A stretch of 5,993 nt of DNA, from assembly GCA_963542015.1 (NCBI GenBank), contig CAUTUX010000032.1:1-5993 (forward strand), in the 5' to 3' direction. Source of the stretch: CAUTUX01 sp963542015 (GTDB taxonomy: Bacteria > Bacillota > Clostridia > Christensenellales > CAG-917). Of this stretch, positions 1 through 4,406 are shown piece after piece (position 1 is the first letter of the stretch; each line of letters starts with the position of its first letter). The notes beneath the pieces were generated by a model. The model ran no database searches. It saw only the letters and a program-made list of their open reading frames with translations, and was not told the origin of the DNA. The translations under genes and the position numbers were made by a program.

Positions 1-55
1 CGATCAATGTTGAATGTGGAGCATTCAACATTTCGCCCGTCACGTTCTAGGTAAT
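1..55. repeat. Terminal direct repeat, left copy (assembly overlap of a circle)
   Basis: These 55 bases are identical to 5939-5993. The relaxase reading frame continues without a break when the two ends are merged, so the repeat is best read as the overlap left by a k-mer assembler on a circular molecule and not as a biological repeat. The unique circle is then 5,938 bp, with position 5939 equal to position 1. Confidence 0.95.
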
Positions 56-113
56 CTTTAGCACCACCAAGAGAAGCCTTTCCGTTACTATTTCTAACTT
101 TCAAAACTGCCAT
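1..113 (-). CDS. mobA: MobA-type relaxase, N-terminal part (continues across the contig junction)
   Basis: This is the first part of the plasmid relaxase, which nicks oriT and pilots the transferred strand. The ATG is at 113-111 and the frame reads through position 1 into 5938-5203, giving 282 residues in all. The start is supported by a strong Shine-Dalgarno sequence, GAAGGAGT (minus strand, 128-121), and by a one-base overlap with the mobC stop (TAATG), typical of translational coupling. This segment encodes the segment GGAKDYLERDGR, whose Tyr21 is the likely catalytic tyrosine of motif I, by analogy with the Tyr-Ala-Glu-Lys stretch of the staphylococcal pC221 MobA group. Without this piece the enzyme would appear to lack its nucleophile. 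The family assignment rests mainly on the downstream part. Confidence 0.9.
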   Translation of the reverse strand, partial: MAVLKVRNSNGKASLGGAKDYLERDGRNVECSTFNID

Positions 114-496
114 TATCTTAACTCCTTCAAAATCTCCGATAAGATAACTTTTGTTTCTGAAATTTCACGGAGCAAATTCATTCGGCTATTTTCTAAATTC
201 TCTTTCACTTTTAATAGCTCTTCAAGTGAAATTAAATTATCTGGATATTGAGCAATGTAATTCAAAAAATCTCTGTTCAATTTCACTTGATAATTTCCTA
301 ATTTTGCCAAGTTAGAATTTAAAATTTTGAATTGTGAAATTGGTAAATCTTTGATGATTTTAGGCGGTCTATTCTCAATTAAATTTCTTACAAATTCACT
401 CATATTTTGATTTGTAATTTCAGAAAAATACTTCAGCTGGTCGAACTCTTTTTCTGTCATTCTGACCTTAACTAATTTCGTTTTATTTTCGCTCAT
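113..496 (-). CDS. mobC: MobC-like ribbon-helix-helix accessory protein for mobilisation
   Basis: A 127-residue protein and the first gene of the mobilisation operon. Residues about 6-41 (TKLVKVRMTEKEFDQL followed by NMSEFVRNLIEN) look like a ribbon-helix-helix DNA-binding fold: one short strand, then two helices. The rest is helical and charged, with a likely coiled coil over 90-127. MobC proteins of Gram-positive plasmids bind oriT beside the relaxase, help melt the nic region and often repress their own promoter. I infer that role from the fold and position. The frame stays open upstream to about 688, but that extension runs through the oriT inverted repeats and the promoter. The ATG at 496 is preferred because it has a good ribosome site (GGAGAGGA, 513-506). 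The stop overlaps the mobA ATG by one base. Confidence 0.85.
   Translation of the reverse strand: MSENKTKLVKVRMTEKEFDQLKYFSEITNQNMSEFVRNLIENRPPKIIKDLPISQFKILNSNLAKLGNYQVKLNRDFLNYIAQYPDNLISLEELLKVKENLENSRMNLLREISETKVILSEILKELR
121..128 (-). promoter_or_regulatory. Ribosome binding site of mobA
   Basis: The minus strand reads GAAGGAGT, with seven bases (TAAGATA) before the ATG at 113. It lies inside the end of mobC. It fixes the relaxase start at 113 and shows that the ATG at 5916, the first one visible in the linear right end, is internal. Confidence 0.85.
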
Positions 497-505
497 AGTT
501 GTGTA

Positions 506-513
506 TCCTCTCC
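506..513 (-). promoter_or_regulatory. Ribosome binding site of mobC
   Basis: The minus strand reads GGAGAGGA, with nine bases before the ATG at 496. It decides the short mobC start over the open frame that continues upstream through the oriT repeats. Confidence 0.75.
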
Positions 514-520
514 AGGGGTT

Positions 521-603
521 CAAAGGGGACATAGTCCCTTTTGCAAGACGTGTCTTGGTCACTTTGTGGCCACAGACGCGTGTCTTGCAACTATCTAATA
601 ATG
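521..603. other. Candidate oriT core with nested inverted repeats
   Basis: The region directly upstream of mobC is where such plasmids carry oriT. It holds a short hairpin GGGAC-ATA-GTCCC (526-530/534-538), a 9-bp inverted repeat TTGCAAGAC (541-549) with GTCTTGCAA (582-590), a palindrome CAAGAC-GT-GTCTTG (544-557) sharing the left arm, and the palindrome GTGGCCAC (566-573). Three copies of the GTCTTG core in alternating orientation suit recognition by a relaxase or MobC dimer. The call is based on position and repeat structure. I cannot place the nic dinucleotide because I do not recognise a family nic consensus here. Confidence 0.6.
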
Positions 604-667
604 TGGTGCTAGAACTCGCTCTCTCGATTATAGCATATCCACTTATTAAGTTCATTATTAGATAGTT
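589..667. repeat. 15-bp perfect inverted repeat flanking the mob promoter
   Basis: AACTATCTAATAATG (589-603) and its exact reverse complement (653-667) are separated by 49 bases. The loop contains the -10 element and probable start of the mob transcript, and the right arm overlaps the weak -35. The repeat could be an operator bound at both ends by MobC, MobA or Rep, or a cruciform-forming part of oriT. The sequence does not decide between these. Confidence 0.8.
627..655 (-). promoter_or_regulatory. Probable promoter of the mob operon (extended -10)
   Basis: The minus strand has TGCTATAAT, a perfect -10 hexamer (632-627) with the TG extension. Seventeen bases upstream is a weak -35, ATGAAC (655-650). 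An extended -10 needs little from the -35. The start would fall near 620, giving an untranslated leader of about 125 bases across the candidate oriT, so relaxosome proteins bound there could block transcription. Confidence 0.65.
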
Positions 668-669
668 CT

Positions 670-705
670 GTCTCTCCTGTTTGTTCATTGATCAACAGGA
701 GAGAC
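670..705. repeat. Hairpin, 12-bp perfect stem
   Basis: GTCTCTCCTGTT (670-681) pairs exactly with 694-705 around a 12-base loop. Only a weak T-rich stretch follows on the plus strand, so it is a poor terminator. It is the first of three strong hairpins packed between the oriT side and the rep terminator. Confidence 0.8.
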
Positions 706-706
706 T

Positions 707-742
707 TTGATTATTCACCAATCAATATTGGTGAATAATCAA
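707..742. repeat. Hairpin, 16-bp perfect stem with a 4-base loop
   Basis: TTGATTATTCACCAAT (707-722) pairs exactly with 727-742 around the loop CAAT. This is the most stable-looking near-palindrome in the window. There is no T-run after it on either strand and it sits one base after the previous hairpin. It could act as a structured single-strand element, a protein site or a resolution site. No function can be assigned. Confidence 0.85.
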
Positions 743-746
743 CTCT

Positions 747-785
747 CTTTTATCTCCTAATTTGATTAGATTAGAGAGATAAAAG
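747..785. repeat. Hairpin, 15-bp stem with one bulge
   Basis: CTTTTATCTCCTAAT (747-761) pairs with 770-785 except for a single unpaired A at 775, around an 8-base loop. It sits four bases after the 16-bp palindrome. A smaller CATTCT/AGAATG stem (793-798/806-811) follows before the terminator. Confidence 0.75.
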
Positions 786-820
786 TTTTGTTCATTCTCA
801 TTTAAAGAATGGGCAGAAAA

Positions 821-853
821 TAAAAAAAGGACACTAAAATTAGTGTCCTTTTT
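821..853. terminator. Bidirectional Rho-independent terminator downstream of rep
   Basis: GGACACTAA (829-837) pairs with TTAGTGTCC (840-848). The hairpin is bordered by seven As on the left (a T-run for minus-strand transcripts) and five Ts on the right. It lies about 80 bases past the rep stop at 936 and should end rep transcription before it enters the mob control region. Between it and rep there is only an imperfect stem around 854-874 and no supportable gene. Confidence 0.85.
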
Positions 854-935
854 AGCTACCGCCCTTCGGTTGCTAACTCGATATTTTTGTACACCAATCT
901 CCAAAGATTGCTTATCAAAAATCTCAAGTCCAATA

Positions 936-2303
936 TTAATTATTCCACCATTTACGAATTGTTTTTGGGTCTATTCCAGTCTCTCTATAACAATCAATCT
1001 TTTTACCTTCTGGATTATTCATTCTCCATTCTCTTATTAATTGTTCTTTATTAGGTCTACCATTACCAGATCTCCAATCAGGTTTATAAATCTCTTGTAA
1101 TGCCCTAGCCCCTTTTAAGTGTTCAGCTCTGGTTCTATAATTTCTTTTATTCTCTTTAATTTCTATACCACTTAATTTAGAGATTGTATCTCTAGGATAA
1201 TTTACAGCCGGTTCCTTATAGGCTTGTAGACCAGCTTTAATATCTTTTATCGTAAATCGATTTTCATTGCTAGTAGATAAACTATCAAACCGTTCCAATA
1301 AATTATATGCATCAGATTTTAATTCGCTAAAAGGAATATCACATTTTTTTGCATAAATTGCTAATGTCATAATTCCGAAATACCTATGACCTTCTTTAAT
1401 TTTATTAGTTATTTCACGAAGCCACCAATCATATAATGCTCGCTTAATATACCAACGTCCCTTTTTTTTACCTTCTACAATTCGGCTTTGATACCAATCT
1501 GGCCAAAGCTCTTTAGCTTGATCGATTGGTGTTACATCAACTACATCAATATTTCCCTTATATTCAAGCATAGATTTAACATTTGGAATATAATCATTTA
1601 ACTGTTGCATAGTCCATTTATCACCTAAACGAAATGCCCTAACTGGATATTTAGGACCCATTTTAGAGGCACTACCAACTATACGAAATCCTTGTGTAAT
1701 CGGTTGAAACTGAATATTATCCCATAATGTAGTACAGTAATCATTCCATATTCTAAAAGTTAATCCTTTTTTTATTTTATCAACCTCTCTACGAATATAT
1801 GGTTTCATAGGTAAAGGTTCTTCTAAAAAATAATACAAATGTAATCCATGACCACTTAACACAACATAAGTTGCTTTAGGTAAAAACGTTCTACCATCCC
1901 ATAATGGATCAATAGTATTCATCTGATGAATAACATTTACTAACTCTTTCATACCTTGCCCATCAAGGTCAAACGCTACTGCATGAAGTAGACTAGCATT
2001 TTTAGTTAATCTTCTCTTACCAAAATAACTAATCGGAGACATAATTACATTTTCTTGACCCAGTCCATCCCTAATGCCTTCTAATTCATCAGTAATAACC
2101 TTATGTTCTCCTCGTTCCTTAACTTGTACAAGAATACCATTAGGTTTTCCACTAAATACTCCTTTTTCTTCAAATGTTCCTTCTGGAAATAAATCCCTAT
2201 AAAAATCCAATGGATCTACTTCTTCAAAACCTTGATCTCTAAACCACTTTAATTTCTGTGTATATAATCGTTTATCTGATGGTGTTTCTATTGTTTGTTT
2301 CAT
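936..2303 (-). CDS. rep: PrimPol-type (archaeo-eukaryotic primase-like) plasmid replication protein
   Basis: A 455-residue protein, the only replication candidate in the window. It shows the hallmarks of the archaeo-eukaryotic primase superfamily. An FDLDG motif at 111-115 (Asp112, Asp114) would bind metal. SGHGLHLYY at 150-158 supplies the motif-II histidine (His155). GFRIVGSASK at 205-214 is a likely third motif. Residues about 285-365 resemble the helical primase C-terminal region. Residues 416-453 (GRPNKEQLIREW through DPKTIRKWW) look like a helix-turn-helix that would bind origin DNA. I infer that it recognises the upstream repeats, and perhaps primes or extends DNA there. No rolling-circle HUH motif and no helicase P-loop is seen, so a host helicase must be recruited. 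The ATG at 2303 abuts the 11-bp repeats, whose AAAGGGG supplies the ribosome site. Confidence 0.85.
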   Translation of the reverse strand: MKQTIETPSDKRLYTQKLKWFRDQGFEEVDPLDFYRDLFPEGTFEEKGVFSGKPNGILVQVKERGEHKVITDELEGIRDGLGQENVIMSPISYFGKRRLTKNASLLHAVAFDLDGQGMKELVNVIHQMNTIDPLWDGRTFLPKATYVVLSGHGLHLYYFLEEPLPMKPYIRREVDKIKKGLTFRIWNDYCTTLWDNIQFQPITQGFRIVGSASKMGPKYPVRAFRLGDKWTMQQLNDYIPNVKSMLEYKGNIDVVDVTPIDQAKELWPDWYQSRIVEGKKKGRWYIKRALYDWWLREITNKIKEGHRYFGIMTLAIYAKKCDIPFSELKSDAYNLLERFDSLSTSNENRFTIKDIKAGLQAYKEPAVNYPRDTISKLSGIEIKENKRNYRTRAEHLKGARALQEIYKPDWRSGNGRPNKEQLIREWRMNNPEGKKIDCYRETGIDPKTIRKWWNN

Positions 2304-2307
2304 ACCC

Positions 2308-2340
2308 TTTAAAACCCCTTTAAAACCCCTTTAAAACCCC
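2308..2340. repeat. Three tandem 11-bp repeats abutting the rep start (iteron-like)
   Basis: TTTAAAACCCC occurs three times without interruption (2308-2318, 2319-2329, 2330-2340), with a partial fourth unit (ACCC, 2304-2307) touching the rep ATG. The 11-bp period places each unit on about the same helical face, as in iterons. On the transcript each unit contributes AAAGGGG, and the nearest complete one is the best Shine-Dalgarno candidate for rep. Next to it, CCCC-TAA-GGGG (2337-2347) can fold, and its Cs could pair with any of the G runs. The array may bind Rep, control translation, or both. Confidence 0.8.
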
Positions 2341-2348
2341 TAAGGGGG

Positions 2349-2378
2349 CTTATATTATCAATACATTTTTTCCCTATT
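2349..2378 (-). repeat. 30-bp direct repeat, copy proximal to rep, with promoter-like content
   Basis: This is an exact match to 2419-2448, offset by 70 bp. On the minus strand the unit carries GATAAT (2359-2354), a 5-of-6 match to a -10. Seventeen bases upstream is TTAAAA (2382-2377) as a weak -35. A transcript starting here would have a short leader containing the 11-bp array. The unit may instead be a Rep-binding repeat of the origin. Confidence 0.7.
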
Positions 2379-2418
2379 TTAACACAAGGTAGTAAATAAA
2401 GCTAACAAAACATAAATT

Positions 2419-2448
2419 CTTATATTATCAATACATTTTTTCCCTATT
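2419..2448 (-). repeat. 30-bp direct repeat, copy distal to rep, with promoter-like content
   Basis: This is an exact copy of 2349-2378. Here the GATAAT hexamer (2429-2424) has a better -35, TTGAAT (2451-2446), at a 16-base spacing, so it is the stronger candidate for the main rep promoter. The sequence around both copies is very A+T-rich, as expected of an origin melting region. Confidence 0.7.
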
Positions 2449-2460
2449 CAAAAAAAATAA

Positions 2461-2486
2461 AAAACCCTAAATTTAATTAGGGTTTT
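2461..2486. terminator. Terminator of the restriction-modification operon
   Basis: AAAACCCTAA (2461-2470) pairs with TTAGGGTTTT (2477-2486) around a six-base loop, four bases past the methyltransferase stop. The minus strand continues into a long T-rich tract (about 2460-2451), giving a classic Rho-independent terminator. The plus strand also has a T-run, so it could work both ways. It insulates rep from upstream transcription. Confidence 0.85.
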
Positions 2487-2490
2487 ATTT

Positions 2491-3489
2491 TTATATTCGC
2501 TTGTTCTTTACTAAAATTCTAAAATACGGACACTTTCCATTTATTGATAAATCTTTTCCATCATCACCTTTACGAAATCTTATAATTTCAAATTGATCGG
2601 GATTAAATTTATGTAAAAAAGTAATAGGAACCCCCATGGCACCTTTATAGTCACATGGTATATCTTTTGTTTTATTTACATTAATACCTTCGTAATTATC
2701 ATAATTGGGATAATTTAACTCATTATCCTTATATGTTTTTATTAATTCAATATCCTCATGTCGTTTAAAATTGTCCAAATTAGTTAACCATAAACAATTA
2801 TTAGAGGATATTATCCGTTCACCATTTTCATTTATTTTAGTTTCCGAACCATAAAGATCATAATATGGAGGAACTATAAAACCAGATATACCTCTACCTA
2901 AATTAATTCCTAACCAAGCTTTATTATCTTTAATTAATGCAAAAATATCTTTATAAGTAATTGCGTTAATATTACCTATAACTAAAAAATGTTTACCATG
3001 TTTAATTACTAAGTCGATAAACTCTCTAAACAAAGAAAATGGCGGATTAGTAATAACAATATCTGATTGTTTTAACAATTCAATGCTTTCATCACTACGG
3101 AAATCACCGTTACCATTAAAAAACTTTACATCATCAATACTAGGGATAACAACATCATTATTTCCAGTATATTCATAATAATATCCGCTATTCTTTTTGT
3201 TCACATCACAATTAAAAATATTACAATCATCAGACACATAACATGCAGATATTATCTTTTTTAAGCCCAATCTTTCAAAATTAGTAGCAAAATATTTATA
3301 AAAATTACTACTAATAGGGTCATCGCAATTACAAAAAACAACCTTATCTTTGAAATGGCTTTCATAATGCTGTAATTCACGTTGTATATCGACTAACTGA
3401 GTATAAAATTCATCATTCTTATTTTTTTTTGCTTTTCTTAAAAAATCATTTTCGTTTTTTCTGGATTTACTAATTTGTAAGTTGTTCAA
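2491..3489 (-). CDS. ecoRIM: EcoRI-type adenine-N6 DNA methyltransferase
   Basis: A 332-residue protein strongly resembling M.EcoRI, as I recall it, along its whole length (M.EcoRI has 326). Shared landmarks include KAKKNKNDEFYTQ (20-31 region), CNCDDP (53-58), the catalytic TNPPF of N6-adenine methyltransferases (147-151), LGRGISGFIVP (197-207), NNCLWLTN (230-237) and INGKCPYFRI near the end. M.EcoRI methylates the inner adenine of GAATTC using S-adenosylmethionine. I infer the same site here. No in-frame ATG exists near the homologous start. The best start is TTG at 3489, with AGGA ten bases upstream, overlapping the last 20 bases of the endonuclease gene. It protects plasmid and host DNA from the partner nuclease. 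The A+T richness exceeds that of the mob genes. Confidence 0.95.
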   Translation of the reverse strand: MNNLQISKSRKNENDFLRKAKKNKNDEFYTQLVDIQRELQHYESHFKDKVVFCNCDDPISSNFYKYFATNFERLGLKKIISACYVSDDCNIFNCDVNKKNSGYYYEYTGNNDVVIPSIDDVKFFNGNGDFRSDESIELLKQSDIVITNPPFSLFREFIDLVIKHGKHFLVIGNINAITYKDIFALIKDNKAWLGINLGRGISGFIVPPYYDLYGSETKINENGERIISSNNCLWLTNLDNFKRHEDIELIKTYKDNELNYPNYDNYEGINVNKTKDIPCDYKGAMGVPITFLHKFNPDQFEIIRFRKGDDGKDLSINGKCPYFRILVKNKRI

Positions 3490-4300
3490 ATATATCTCGT
3501 CCTAACATTCTAATAGCAGTTTCTGAAATTTCAAACATAATACTAAACATATCTTCCCCAGACCAGCGAGTTCCATCGCCAGTAGTATACATAGATGCAG
3601 ATTGTAACATAATAGTTTTATCTTCATGACTTACAAATTTATTTACACATAAATTTGTGTTAAATGCCATTCCATAATTAGCAGCAGATAATCTATCAAG
3701 TCTATTTAATATACCATCATCATATCTTAATGTAACCTTTCTATCGTCAGGTCTAGTTACAATAATAGTCTTAGTTAAGAAGTTAGATCCTTCTAAAAAA
3801 ATTACATAAGGAAAATGTGATTCGCCCAACATAAAATTAGCAATTTCTAATATATTTTTATGAGAACGCTCTATGGCATTACCAGCAGCCATAAGATCTT
3901 GATCATTATTTTTACCAACCAATATTCCTTGTTCTATATTTTCTATATCTTTTCCTTGATATTTAGCTTCAGAAACCAACACTACACGCCAACGACCTTT
4001 ATCATCTTTGACCTCAATTATTCCACCATCAGGCTTTATACTTGCATTAGATAAATATAAAGTTCGACCTAAATCATTATCAATTTTTTGTAAAGCTTTA
4101 TTAATTTCTTCTTTTTTTATACTAGATCTATATCTAAATTTTAATGTTGGATATTTAGCTTCCAATGCTGATTTTACTAATTTTGATACCTCACCAACAT
4201 TACTATCATGTTCTTTAGCTAGTTCACCAAATATTCCAATTACACCATGTGATACTTTGTGTTGAGCCGTTAATCTTTTTGTTTGTTTTTGTTTTGACAT
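3470..4300 (-). CDS. ecoRIR: EcoRI-type type II restriction endonuclease with two substituted specificity positions
   Basis: A 276-residue homologue of EcoRI (277 aa) that aligns without gaps to the sequence I remember, with roughly two thirds or more of residues identical by eye. The PD-(D/E)XK catalytic set is intact at EcoRI numbering: Pro90-Asp91 and Glu111-Ala112-Lys113. Recognition elements are also kept: MAAGNA at 137-142, Glu144, Arg145, Arg200 and Arg203. The expected activity is staggered cleavage of GAATTC. Two positions differ notably. Residue 114 is Tyr (His in EcoRI) and residue 192 is Arg (Glu in EcoRI). Substitutions H114Y and E192K relax EcoRI specificity. The start ATG at 4300 is preceded by GGTGGGG. 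It heads a two-gene operon with its methyltransferase downstream, as in the enterobacterial EcoRI operon. No controller protein gene is present. Confidence 0.95.
   Translation of the reverse strand: MSKQKQTKRLTAQHKVSHGVIGIFGELAKEHDSNVGEVSKLVKSALEAKYPTLKFRYRSSIKKEEINKALQKIDNDLGRTLYLSNASIKPDGGIIEVKDDKGRWRVVLVSEAKYQGKDIENIEQGILVGKNNDQDLMAAGNAIERSHKNILEIANFMLGESHFPYVIFLEGSNFLTKTIIVTRPDDRKVTLRYDDGILNRLDRLSAANYGMAFNTNLCVNKFVSHEDKTIMLQSASMYTTGDGTRWSGEDMFSIMFEISETAIRMLGRDIFEQLTN
3609..3636 (-). promoter_or_regulatory. Possible internal promoter for the methyltransferase gene
   Basis: Within the endonuclease gene the minus strand reads TTGTAA (3636-3631), a 16-base spacer and TATTAT (3614-3609). It lies about 120 bases before the methyltransferase TTG start. 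In the classical EcoRI system the methyltransferase is also transcribed from promoters inside the endonuclease gene, which would let protection appear first. The hexamers are imperfect in an A+T-rich sequence, so this is only a candidate. Confidence 0.3.
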
Positions 4301-4406
4301 ACTTTCCCCACCTAATTTTATAAAAACTAAAACTCCTCTTTTATTATTAATTTATTCAACACAAAAGTCTAGATATCCACCACTCAAAACTCCAAAACTA
4401 TAAACA

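Noticed and set aside
497..688. Amino-terminal extension of mobC (an in-frame ATG at 688 would give 191 residues)
   Set aside because: The extra 64 residues are encoded by the oriT inverted repeats and the mob promoter, and the -10 lies downstream of that ATG. The start at 496 has a proper ribosome site and matches the fold.
854..874. Imperfect hairpin AGCTACCG/CGGTTGCT as a rolling-circle origin
   Set aside because: It has one mismatch, no known nick motif that I recognise, and the Rep is not of the rolling-circle type.
722..955. Minus-strand open frame after rep, with protein-like stretches such as KYRVSNRRAVAKKD
   Set aside because: It opens only at TTG, has no ribosome site, has a stop just upstream within the rep end, and runs through the terminator and the hairpins. 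A decayed or frameshifted rep tail cannot be excluded, but it is not supportable as a gene.
2308..2340. CRISPR-like array
   Set aside because: The 11-bp units are contiguous with no spacers, and no cas genes are present. They fit iterons or a leader repeat.
3860..4265. Plus-strand open frames opposite the endonuclease gene, and similar ones opposite rep, mobA and the membrane gene
   Set aside because: They are antisense to well-supported genes, have no ribosome sites and show no recognisable protein features.
4301..4406. Promoter for the restriction operon (for example TAGACT with AATAAT downstream, or TATAAA near 4317-4322)
   Set aside because: The hexamers are weak or too close to the ribosome site and the sequence is A+T-rich, so no one choice stands out. 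Read-through from the mob operon is also possible.
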